Assembly (NCBI RefSeq): GCF_900198625.1
Contig: NZ_FZPK01000023.1
Location: 1-48,958 of the forward strand
DNA: 48,958 bases
Reading direction: 5' to 3'
From: Helicobacter rappini
Lineage (GTDB): Bacteria; Campylobacterota; Campylobacteria; Campylobacterales; Helicobacteraceae
In this document: piece by piece, positions 1 through 7,790 of the stretch
Layout of the letters: each line of letters starts with the position of its first letter
Position numbering within the stretch: position 1 is the stretch's first letter
Position numbers and translations under genes: made by a program
Notes under the pieces: model-generated
The model's database searches: none
What the model saw: the letters and a program-made list of their open reading frames with translations, nothing else
What the model was told of the DNA's origin: nothing

Positions 1-1422
1 TTTCTTATTTCTTCACCTAGAGTATTGGTTACTACTTCTACTCTACCATTTGCATCTCTTACTTCTGTAGTAAAGTCAAGATTGACATAGCTATCAAATA
101 CTCTTGCTATCTCATTTGTATCACTGCCTATCTTTTTCTCTAAATCATCTAGCATGTGATTTAATACATTTTTTAACTCATTTAATTGTGGATTATGTGG
201 TGTTTCTGTGATTCTTGCTCTAAAATCACCTGCTTCTATTGTTTTAGCGGTTTCTACGGCTTGAGCTACTGCTTTAGAATCTTGCTCTAAACCTAGCTTT
301 GTTTTTTCTATGTTTTCGTTTATGGCGTGAGCCATTACGCCTACTTCATCGTGTGAGTTAATGTTTAGTGGTTTTGGGGCAGTCTTGACTTCATGATTCA
401 GATACCTAAAGAATGCCACTAAAGAATCTTTAATTGTATTAATAGGATTTGTAAAGAATCTAATAAGGAAGAAAATCGCCACAGCACCTAAGGCAATCAT
501 AGCAATTGCCAAGCCAATTGTCTGTATAAGACTTTCATTGATTGCTTCTGTATAGTCAGCCTTATCAGCAGTAGATACAACGGTCCAACCAAATGGAAAT
601 TGTTTATAATATCCAGACTTATCAACCACCTGCCCATTTTTCAGGGTTAAATCATAATCAATAAAGCCTTCTTTGCTTTTTGTAAGTGCATCTTTGAGTG
701 CAACCTCCACATCTTTTGATAAACCGCTTCTCACAAAATCCATATCTTCATGTGAGAAAATCGCTCCACTTGAATCTGTTAAAAACACACTCATTGAGGG
801 TAACTCTGGATTCTTATAAAGAACGGAATCTTTCTTGAAAATGATTAACGCCAATATCAAATCCTACAACACCGATAAATTTACCATTTTTGATTAAAGG
901 CATTGTTGCGGTAGCAAACATTTCGCCTTTATATTTACCAACTTCACTTGCATATACAGGCGTAATGATTCCAGCTTGTTTTGCCTTTGTTTCTACATAC
1001 CATGGGCGTTGCCGTAAATCTACATTACCTACATCTTCCCATTCTGATGAAAATTTCGCCGTTCCATTTGGATCATAATCTTGCAAAATCGCCTTGCCAT
1101 CACTTTCATACACGATGAACATTAAAGGATACTTCACTAATGATGACGCTGAATTAAGAATAATTCTTTGCTGCACCACATTGTTTCTATCAGTATTAAC
1201 AATATCCCTTGCTAATACCCTTAAATGCTCTTGGGCTTCATCACCCATTGTTATCATAATGCTACGATAGGCTGACTCTAGTGTTTGTGCTTGAATACCT
1301 TGATAGATGTCTGTTACATCATTCTTTGTCTTAATAAAGTTAAAAACGCTAATAATAACAATGATAACAGAAAATATTGCGACTGCACCGGCTGCGAGTT
1401 TTCCACTTAATGAACGAAACAT
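1..1422 (-). pseudogene. Methyl-accepting chemotaxis protein, frameshifted and cut by left edge
   Basis: The first 202 codons (1422 to 814) encode an N-terminal membrane helix (about residues 7-30) and a periplasmic Cache-type sensor with the RPWY motif. This frame ends in a TAA at 814-816. The protein continues in the +1 frame from about 838 leftward: KKDSVLYKNPELPS, the rest of the sensor, a second membrane helix near 478-540, and a HAMP-like/coiled-coil segment that runs off the window at base 1. One extra base (or two missing) between 831 and 840 explains the switch. The start has a good ribosome site (AGAAGGAA). An intact gene would be a receptor feeding CheA/CheW. The missing part is the conserved signalling tip. 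A sequencing error is possible because the lesion is a single indel outside any long homopolymer. Confidence 0.85.
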
Positions 1423-1653
1423 TGCTAATTCCTTCTACATTCTTATCCAAAATCTTTTTATGTCATAAAAATAACATAAATCGTAAAATCCAGAATTATA
1501 ACACAGATTCGTGTTAAATAGTGTGAATAAATAAGCATTATTATAATTAATTAGTGTAGATTCTAAGCATAAATCCATAATAACAATTGAGTTGTAAAGA
1601 TTAATATATGAAAATTGGCAAAATATGGTTGTATCGATTTATAAAAATATCAA

Positions 1654-2067
1654 TCATTTTGCGTGTTTTCTGTGATAGATTTTCCTGCAAAGATCATGCG
1701 ATGGATTGCAGGTGATGACATAATGATTTGTGTTTGTTTGTCGTATTATCATATTGAGTTTCTTTTTGCCTATTTGTAAAACAAGGCGATTATTTTGCCA
1801 TGTGAATGAGAAAAGATTTGTGTTTATTTGGGCGTTTTGTAGTAGTGAAGTTAGGGTTTGTTGATTTAGAATCTTTTTTTGCAGGAATGCGTAATAGGCT
1901 TGTTTGTTTATCTCTTGCTGCAAGGTTTGTATATGCAGGTTTGCTTGACGCAAGGCTAAAGAGTTTGTAGTATAGGGTTTTAGCATGAATATAGATAGGA
2001 TTGATAGTAAAGCAAGGCTTAATAAAATCTCAAGTAAGCTAAACGCATGGGTATATTTTATCTGCAT
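1654..2067 (-). CDS. Type II secretion/type IV pilus-like pseudopilin
   Basis: This 137-residue protein begins with a short basic leader followed by AFSLLEILLSLALLSIL. That is the prepilin N-terminal methylation and cleavage signature: F, then L-L-E with Glu at +5, then a hydrophobic helix of about 20 residues. The leader has A rather than G before the Phe, a tolerated variant. The C-terminal half carries a Cys pair (CNPSHDLC), often a disulfide loop in pseudopilins. AGGA lies upstream of the ATG. It would be processed by a prepilin peptidase and assembled by a GspE-type ATPase; such an ATPase is encoded at 19391-20992. In Campylobacter similar pseudopilins serve natural transformation; that role here is inference. 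Confidence 0.75.
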   Translation of the reverse strand: MQIKYTHAFSLLEILLSLALLSILSIFMLKPYTTNSLALRQANLHIQTLQQEINKQAYYAFLQKKILNQQTLTSLLQNAQINTNLFSFTWQNNRLVLQIGKKKLNMIIRQTNTNHYVITCNPSHDLCRKIYHRKHAK

Positions 2068-2184
2068 TTTATTCCTATTTTTATTTCTAGGGCTTTTTAT
2101 CGTCCCTTATTATAGGATATTTTGTTTTGTTTGTGGAATCTTGATGGAATCTTTGGGTTATAGATTTTTGGATTTTTATTAAAG

Positions 2185-2213
2185 TATAGAATCTAAAATT
2201 AAAAGATTCTATA
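2185..2213. repeat. Perfect 10-bp inverted repeat built on AGAATCT/AGATTCT
   Basis: Arms TATAGAATCT (2185-2194) and AGATTCTATA (2204-2213) are separated by a 9-base A/T loop. It lies between the rpoN stop and the pseudopilin start, within an 80-base stretch holding seven GATTC/GAATC words. It could form a hairpin in RNA from either strand. There is no strong U-run, so terminator activity is unproven. Confidence 0.6.
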
Positions 2214-2272
2214 ATGTGGATTCTGTATGGTGAGATTCTAAAGATTCTAAAAGATAGAATCCAAAAGCATAT

Positions 2273-3571
2273 TTACATACTTATCGCATACATTCTTTTG
2301 CGTTCGCTTGAGCCTAAGATTCCAAGCTGTTTGCGGTATTTTGTGATTGTTCTACGCACCATTTTTAGCGCAAACTTTTTTTCTATGAGTTCAAGTATTT
2401 TTATATCTGATAGTGGCTTTTTCTTATCTTCATTGCGTATGAGTTCAAGCAAGAAGTCTTTAATACTCGCATTAGAAGTATCGCCATCAACTGCCGTTGT
2501 AAAAAAGCTTTTAATTGGAAATATACCGCGATTGCATTCTAAAAATTTATTGGCAATAGCACGCGATATGGTGCTTGGTGAGTGTCCAAACTCATCGGCT
2601 AAATCTTTTAGCTTCATGGGCTTTATCTCTCCGCCTGTGAAAAACTCATATTGATATTCAATGATCATAAGTCCTATTTTGCGTATAGTCGCCTTTCGCA
2701 TGTCAAGGGCATCGACTAGATCTCTTGCTTCTTTGAGTTTGGTTTTAAAATATGAGTTCTCTTGTGCTTCTTTAAAATGGGGCTTTTCTATAATCATGCT
2801 TGGATAATATGAGTCATTAAGGCTTAGTTCAATGCTATTTTCTTCCTGTGTGATGATAATATCTGCAATAACCGCACTAGAATCTTCATGGAAGTCAAGG
2901 CTAGGCACTCGTCTAAAACCGCGAATGACTTGCATGACTTTTTCATAGTTTTTATGCTTTTTGTATTTTATGTGATTCTCAAGATTTTTTATAATCTCTA
3001 AGGCAAGATCATAATCTGCGTTATCTAGCTCACTTGCATCAAGCTGAAATATTAGGCTTTCTTGTAAATCTTTCGCACCTATTCCACCCGGCTCTAAATG
3101 ACAGAATCTCTTCCTTACTCTCTCTATCTCATCAATATCAGTTTGGATTCCAACATGCTCTAAATCTGCAAGTAACTCATCTGTATCGCAGTCAAAAAAG
3201 CCCTCACTATTGAGATTATCAATAATAGCTAGGGCTATTTCTTGGCTTCTTTGTGTGGGGAAAAGCGGGGGATTAATCTGTTCTTGCAGTGTTTCAATAA
3301 GCCCTTTTTCATAGATAGTAAGAAGCTCTATTTTATCGCCCATTGAATTTTTAGTATTGTGCATACCTCTTTGTGGGGCTTTAAGCGGCGTGAGTTTTGT
3401 TTGTAAGCTTGAAGTGAGTGCTGATTGAATCTCTATGTAGGGATTATCTTCGCTAATTTTACCTAGTGTCTCTTCTAGCTCATTAATAGGGCTTTGAAGA
3501 ATGGGTAACCAGCTTTTTAGCGTTGATGATAGTTTTGATTTAACAGCGACATTCTGTCTTAACTTTGCCAT
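2273..3571 (-). CDS. rpoN: RNA polymerase sigma-54 factor RpoN
   Basis: The 432-residue product has the family order. An N-terminal activator-interacting region (LKSWLPILQSPINELEE) is followed by a core-binding region with the typical NPYIEIQ and PGGIGAKDLQESL segments. A helix-turn-helix region (LADEFGHSPSTISRAIANK) follows. The RpoN box is recognisable as VRRTITKYRKQLGI near the C terminus and reads the -24 promoter element. The length fits short epsilonproteobacterial RpoN proteins. In Helicobacter it drives middle flagellar genes (hook, rod, minor flagellin) with the FlgR/FlgS system. It follows a flgF-like gene on the same strand with a 111-bp gap, so the two may share a transcript. Two candidate RpoN promoters are found in this window (4572-4588 and 27052-27069). 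Confidence 0.97.
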   Translation of the reverse strand: MAKLRQNVAVKSKLSSTLKSWLPILQSPINELEETLGKISEDNPYIEIQSALTSSLQTKLTPLKAPQRGMHNTKNSMGDKIELLTIYEKGLIETLQEQINPPLFPTQRSQEIALAIIDNLNSEGFFDCDTDELLADLEHVGIQTDIDEIERVRKRFCHLEPGGIGAKDLQESLIFQLDASELDNADYDLALEIIKNLENHIKYKKHKNYEKVMQVIRGFRRVPSLDFHEDSSAVIADIIITQEENSIELSLNDSYYPSMIIEKPHFKEAQENSYFKTKLKEARDLVDALDMRKATIRKIGLMIIEYQYEFFTGGEIKPMKLKDLADEFGHSPSTISRAIANKFLECNRGIFPIKSFFTTAVDGDTSNASIKDFLLELIRNEDKKKPLSDIKILELIEKKFALKMVRRTITKYRKQLGILGSSERKRMYAISM

Positions 3572-3682
3572 TACAACACACGCCTTTTTAGAATCTTAAT
3601 GTGTAATTGTAGCAAAAAACTAGACTTTTCTAGCTAAAAATCACTTGAGTAAGGCTGTATGAAGACTAGATTATGAAATCAC

Positions 3683-4540
3683 TTATCCCCTAGCAGCAAG
3701 TTTATTTATCGCTTCTGCGTTCAGCTCGTCCATATGCGTTTTCATCACGCGAGAATACATATCTACAAGCCTATTTGTCTCAATCATGCCTGTCATTTCT
3801 AGCACTGCATTGACATTACTTTTTTCTAAAAATCCTTGTGTAACTGCCCCGCTATTATAGACAAGATTTGCCCCTGCTAGACCTTCTGAGTCTGTATTAT
3901 CTGGCTCTTTTCTCTCTTCGATATAAAGGCTACCACCGATTTTTTTCAAAAACTTTGGATTATCAAAAGTAACGATAGCTAAACTCCCACCAGCAATATT
4001 ATCTGCCATGCCCTCATTACCAAGCTCTTTAAAGCTTACATTTCCATTTGTATCGACATTTATTTGCATGTTTGCATTCATTAAGATTCCGCCCTCATTG
4101 TCGATACCATCACGCGATAAAACATGGAATCCCTCTTGCGTTACAAGATAGCCATCATCGCTTATACTAAAGCTACCATTTCGCGTATAGGCAATGCCAT
4201 TTGGAGTCTGCACGGCAAAGAATGTATTCGGTGCTTTCAAAGCAAAATCAAGCGTATTTTCAGTTTGCTCCATAGCACCAACGCTAAAGTCTGTATATTC
4301 TTCTGCGATTGTAGGCACACGAGTCATTGTGCGATTTATAAACTTTGCTGCTGCCTTTGTCTCATCGGGTATAGGCAGAGTGTCTTGATGTCCTTGCACC
4401 ATACGCAAAAAATCGCCTATCACAACATCATCGCGTTTGAATCCATTTGTATTGAGATTTGCTAGATTATTTGAGATTACATCGAGTCGATTAAACTGCG
4501 TAATCATACCGCCTGTTGCACCATAATATCCTGTCTGCAT
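3683..4540 (-). CDS. flgF: Flagellar basal-body rod protein, FlgF/FlgG family
   Basis: The 285-residue protein starts with the rod/hook signature in the form ISNNLANLNTNGFKRDD (about residues 22-38). It ends with the conserved C-terminal helix region (EKSNVNAVLEMTGMIETNR) that packs in the axial tube. The middle, with AVQTPNGIAYTRNGSFSISD and a D-G-Y-L turn, is typical of FlgF and FlgG. It resembles the second FlgG-like gene of H. pylori and Campylobacter (flgG1/flgG2), usually treated as FlgF, the proximal rod. FlgG remains an alternative name. It is exported by the flagellar type III system without a signal peptide. A sigma-54 promoter with exact GG-N10-GC spacing lies just upstream. Confidence 0.88.
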   Translation of the reverse strand: MQTGYYGATGGMITQFNRLDVISNNLANLNTNGFKRDDVVIGDFLRMVQGHQDTLPIPDETKAAAKFINRTMTRVPTIAEEYTDFSVGAMEQTENTLDFALKAPNTFFAVQTPNGIAYTRNGSFSISDDGYLVTQEGFHVLSRDGIDNEGGILMNANMQINVDTNGNVSFKELGNEGMADNIAGGSLAIVTFDNPKFLKKIGGSLYIEERKEPDNTDSEGLAGANLVYNSGAVTQGFLEKSNVNAVLEMTGMIETNRLVDMYSRVMKTHMDELNAEAINKLAARG

Positions 4541-4571
4541 AGTTCTATCCTTAGAATTGTTTTGTGATTAT

Positions 4572-4588
4572 AAGCAAAAAACTTTCCA
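4572..4588 (-). promoter_or_regulatory. Sigma-54 (RpoN) promoter of the flgF-like gene
   Basis: On the minus strand the site reads TGGAAAGTTTTTTGCTT. The GG of the -24 element and the GC of the -12 element are exactly ten bases apart, as sigma-54 requires, and TTTGCTT matches the Helicobacter -12 form. The predicted start of transcription is about 22 bases before the ATG at 4540. Confidence 0.8.
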
Positions 4589-4945
4589 TTTTTGTGTTGT
4601 TTGGGTTTATTTATAGAATCTTTTGTTTTTTGGGGTATATGTTGTGAATTCTGTTTTATTGGGGTTTGGTGTGTATTTTGAAAAGAGTTGGATTCTCAAC
4701 CATTTGGGCGGGTGCAAAATAGCAAGAATTTAAATTTTATAACAAATTGTCATATTGAGCGTAGCGAAATATCTTTAGTCTTTATGATAGTTTGTAAAGC
4801 CACCATTATGAAAGCGAAGTATTTTAGAGATAGAATCTTTTGAGTATTTTATATGCAATCTTAGCAACCTCAAGTTTTTAAGTTAAATCTTTTTATATAA
4901 ATTAGATAAAGTTTCAATAATTTAAGCGTGTTGTAATTATTATTT
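4589..4945. other. Gene-free intergenic stretch with two degenerate repeat copies
   Basis: No convincing ORF was found between the flgF promoter and the hcp-like promoter. It holds a copy of the dispersed word family GTCATATTGAGCGTAGCGAA (from 4749 to about 4774, ending AATATCT). A weaker, decayed copy lies near 4803-4836 (AAAGCGAAGTATTTTAG then AGAATCT). Related GAGCGAAGCGAA-type repeats are common in intergenic DNA of Helicobacter and other bacteria; their function is unknown. Confidence 0.45.
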
Positions 4946-4951
4946 TATAAT
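4946..4951 (+). promoter_or_regulatory. Sigma-70-type -10 box (TATAAT) for the Hcp-like gene
   Basis: A consensus TATAAT sits 37 bases before the ATG at 4988, in a T-rich context. Helicobacter vegetative promoters usually have only a -10 box, so the absence of a clear -35 is expected. Confidence 0.55.
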
Positions 4952-4987
4952 CGCTCATTTATGCTAACTTTAATTTAAGGATATTCT

Positions 4988-5374
4988 ATGATACAGAAGC
5001 TATGTAGGCGTATTGTTTTGACATCCTGTGTGGGTATAAGTGTTGCATTTGCACTTGATGTAGTAAAAAATTTAGAGAAAGATTGTAATGGCGGTAATGC
5101 TGTTGCTTGTGTTGATCTTGGAAATATGTATGATTTTGGTTATCCTTTCAAGCAAGACTACAAAAAAGCGACAGAATTATATCAAAAAGCATGTAATAGT
5201 GGTAATGCTGGTGCTTGTTCTAATCTTGGCTTAATGTATGATTATGGTAAAGGTGTAAAACAAGATAAAAGTAAGGCAAAAAAGCTATTTGGCGATGCGT
5301 GTGATATGGGGTATCAAGGTGGCGTGATGATTATAGGGATTAAACGAAGCTGGTGTGCAGTAAGGACTAGATAA
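4988..5374 (+). CDS. Sel1-repeat cysteine-rich protein (Hcp family) with damaged C terminus
   Basis: A 128-residue exported protein: signal peptide in the first 23 residues, then Sel1-like helical repeats with the Helicobacter cysteine-rich pattern of two Cys eight apart (CNGGNAVAC, CNSGNAGAC). The third repeat begins correctly (ACDMGYQGG) but then reads VMIIGIKRSWCAVRTR and lacks its second Cys. Reading other frames recovers an ordinary ending: a missing T after GGC near 5324 would give GCDDYRD, and a missing T near 5340 would give LNEAGVQ followed by TAA. Two one-base deletions 16 bases apart therefore replace the tail. Hcp proteins are secreted beta-lactamase-like or immunomodulatory proteins; the specific role here is unknown. 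Confidence 0.8.
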   Translation: MIQKLCRRIVLTSCVGISVAFALDVVKNLEKDCNGGNAVACVDLGNMYDFGYPFKQDYKKATELYQKACNSGNAGACSNLGLMYDYGKGVKQDKSKAKKLFGDACDMGYQGGVMIIGIKRSWCAVRTR

Positions 5375-5448
5375 TACTTTGTGATATTTTGTAGTTTATT
5401 ATACTTGTTTTTATAATTGTTGAAATGAGACATTTATTATATTAAAAG

Positions 5449-5625
5449 GTGAATAGAAAGGACGGAATCAATTCTGCTGGAAATCTCATTATAAAGCAAA
5501 TTGATGTTATTAATATTTTTGAAAACTTTAAAGCATATAAATCACGAATATTCGCTGATTCTAAACCTAAAAATCCGCACGCTCAAAGACGATATGACCT
5601 CCACACAAGCAAAAAGATTCTTTAG
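5449..5625 (+). pseudogene. Coding-like fragment, unrecognised (58 codons)
   Basis: From a GTG at 5449 this frame reads VNRKDGINSAGNLIIKQIDV and on to a TAG at 5623-5625, with codon use like genuine genes here. There is no spaced ribosome site in front of the GTG and no recognisable complete domain. The INSAGNLIIKQID segment faintly recalls the start of PfkB-type sugar kinases, which is too weak to name. It is most likely the remnant of a larger gene. Confidence 0.25.
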
Positions 5626-5911
5626 CAACTATAATTTTAGATGTTACCCCAGTTTGACGCAAAGAGCAATAAGCAGATTCAAGGCTTTCATATTTGTTTA
5701 TTCCAAAATAAAATATAAACAATTTATCTCGTCACAAGAGGCAGTTGTGATGCTAGAGATTCTGTGGAAACTGGTTTTGGAATTTATTGACAAAAGGGCA
5801 AGTGCCACACAAGCCTACTGCGAAGATATGCTAAGGTTCTATATTTTAAAACACACACATAAGCCTTCTTTTTTTGTGCGTTTTGTGAAGAATTCTACCT
5901 TTGTGTTGTGA
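5594..5911 (+). CDS. Hypothetical protein, doubtful (about 105 aa)
   Basis: An open frame from the ATG at 5594 (MTSTQAKRFFSNYNF) to 5911 encodes a basic, helix-rich 105-residue protein of unknown function. It overlaps the preceding fragment in another frame. Its last 73 bases lie antisense to the 3' end of the histidine kinase, where the translation (KPSFFVRFVKNSTF) mirrors kinase codons and is probably not real. No good ribosome site is seen. It may be part of a decayed gene. Confidence 0.22.
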   Translation: MTSTQAKRFFSNYNFRCYPSLTQRAISRFKAFIFVYSKIKYKQFISSQEAVVMLEILWKLVLEFIDKRASATQAYCEDMLRFYILKHTHKPSFFVRFVKNSTFVL

Positions 5912-6828
5912 ATCTTTGCAATTTCTTTGACAATAAAAAGTCCTAGTCCAAGTGAGTGGCTGCCCTGCTTTGTATTGCTGCCTTGATAGTATTTTTTTGT
6001 AAGATTTGCAAGTTCATTTTTTGCCACACCTAAGCCATCATCAATAACGGCGATATAACCATCATGTATTTGCACGATGACCTTTGTGTTTGCATATTTT
6101 AGTGCATTATAGATAAGATTGTTTAGGACTTGTTCTATTAAGATTCTATCAGCAAATATAAGGCGATTTTTGCCCTCTAACACAATCTTTTTATCTTGAT
6201 ATACCGCTTTTAAAAGATAATTATGGAATCCTTCTATGACCTCTTCACAAAGCAACAAAATATCAAATTGCTCCATTTTTATCGCAATGACATTGTGTTC
6301 TAAACTCTCGCTTAAAGTAAGCTTATTTAAAAGGGCATTAATCTTTTTACTATATATCATAATGCGATGCAAAAGCTTATTTCGCATTTCTTCTTCCATT
6401 TCCTTGTGAATCATAATGGTTTCAATGCTTGCTTGAATAATGCTTAGTGGATTTTTTATCTCATGTGAGATACTTGCTAGAAGTTGTGTTGTTTGGAGAT
6501 TTTTTTCATGCAGTTTTCTTGTGCGTTTTTGGATTCTATTTTGTTGTTTTTGCATGGCTTCACTTAGGGCTTTTAACTCGCTAATATAGGGATTATTATC
6601 CTTTTTTAATGCCTTAAAATTAATATCTTGAAACTTCTTTTCTTTTAAATTGCAAAGGGCATTTTTTGTAGATTCTATAAGATAAGCGTCTTTATCTATA
6701 TCTTTTTTGCGTAAAAAATGTGCTAATACAAGAAGTAAGCCAAGTAGATTACAAACTATGGCTATGCTTGTAAAATCAAGAAGGATTGCAAGAATGGATA
6801 TTGCAAAGAAAGTCCCATAAACTAGCAT
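5839..6828 (-). CDS. Sensor histidine kinase
   Basis: A 329-residue membrane kinase. Two hydrophobic helices occupy about residues 1-42 with almost no periplasmic loop, so it probably senses within or near the membrane. The phosphoacceptor H-box is SISHEIKNPLSII, with the His at about residue 121. The ATPase domain has an N-box (NNLIYNALKYA), G1 (VIDDGLGVA) and G2 (LGLGLFIVKEIA). It overlaps the upstream response regulator by 7 bp, so the pair is translationally coupled. The short N terminus does not match H. pylori ArsS or CrdS convincingly, so no symbol is given. Confidence 0.93.
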   Translation of the reverse strand: MLVYGTFFAISILAILLDFTSIAIVCNLLGLLLVLAHFLRKKDIDKDAYLIESTKNALCNLKEKKFQDINFKALKKDNNPYISELKALSEAMQKQQNRIQKRTRKLHEKNLQTTQLLASISHEIKNPLSIIQASIETIMIHKEMEEEMRNKLLHRIMIYSKKINALLNKLTLSESLEHNVIAIKMEQFDILLLCEEVIEGFHNYLLKAVYQDKKIVLEGKNRLIFADRILIEQVLNNLIYNALKYANTKVIVQIHDGYIAVIDDGLGVAKNELANLTKKYYQGSNTKQGSHSLGLGLFIVKEIAKIHNTKVEFFTKRTKKEGLCVCFKI

Positions 6829-7505
6829 AGTTTATAGCCCTCATTGCGTATGGATTTAATCTTTACTTCTTTAGTTTCTTTCTCTATTTTTTTACGCAAT
6901 CTTTTTATGCCGACATTTACGCTATTTTCATGATAGCCATCTTTGTTTCCCCATGCGTGTTCAAGTAAGAAGTCTCTACTCAATGCCTTGCCTGCATGCT
7001 GTATGAAGCATTGCATAATGCGTGTTTCAAGTGGGCTTAATTGGATATTAATATCTTCAATGCTTAATTCCTTTGTATCCACTTCTAGCGTTATATTTTT
7101 ATATTTCAGCACAGATCGCACAGAATCTTTTTTATATCGTCTAAGCACTGCTTGAATGCGCGCTACAAGCTCATCAAAGTTAAAAGGCTTTGTTACATAA
7201 TCATCAGCATAATGTAGCCCCTTTACCCGCTCCATAGGCAAAGACAAGGCACTCACTACAATAAAGGGTATATCATAGCCCAAATCTTTTACTTCCTTAA
7301 TAAAGTCTAGCCCATCTTCTGCCACGAGATTCCTATCTACTAAGATAAGGGCTACATGCTCTTTTTTTAGGAATCTTTTTGCCATATCAGTATTGAGACA
7401 ACCCACAACCTCATAACCACTTGCGTTTAAAGCAGCATTTAGATTAAGCTCGATTAAATCAAGCAAATCTTCTTCATCATCAATACATAAAATCACTTCA
7501 TTCAC
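6822..7505 (-). CDS. OmpR/PhoB-family response regulator
   Basis: A 227-residue two-domain regulator. The receiver has the acidic pair in CIDDEEDL (residues 7-13), the phosphoacceptor Asp in LILVDRNL (about residue 57) and the conserved Lys in DDYVTKPF. The winged-helix domain follows: SPLETRIMQCF, the recognition helix region ENSVNVGIKRLRKKI, and the terminal wing IRNEGYKL. It is the partner of the kinase encoded immediately downstream with overlapping reading frames. Targets are not evident. The following gene is divergent and 285 bp away. Confidence 0.94.
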   Translation of the reverse strand: MNEVILCIDDEEDLLDLIELNLNAALNASGYEVVGCLNTDMAKRFLKKEHVALILVDRNLVAEDGLDFIKEVKDLGYDIPFIVVSALSLPMERVKGLHYADDYVTKPFNFDELVARIQAVLRRYKKDSVRSVLKYKNITLEVDTKELSIEDINIQLSPLETRIMQCFIQHAGKALSRDFLLEHAWGNKDGYHENSVNVGIKRLRKKIEKETKEVKIKSIRNEGYKLC

Positions 7506-7790
7506 TAGCTATCCTTTGCTTTTGTTAGTTAGCAATACGCAATTTTGGATTCTACCTTTTTTTCAATAATATGTAACCAAATAATCCAAATCTATACGGC
7601 ATAATTAGGCAATATAAGGCTATTTACATACAAAATATTTTGATACAGAATCTTAAAATTTATAGCAAAGATTACATAAAACATTTACAACTAGGTTTTG
7701 ATCCCAATATATTATTTTTTGACAACTTTATGATAGAATGGCTACCTTTTAGTTATTTTGTAAATTTGTATCTAAGAGAAAGGGGCTAAC

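Noticed and set aside
5594-5911. Toxin-antitoxin module next to the two-component system
   Set aside because: The frames overlap, lack ribosome sites and have no recognisable toxin motif.
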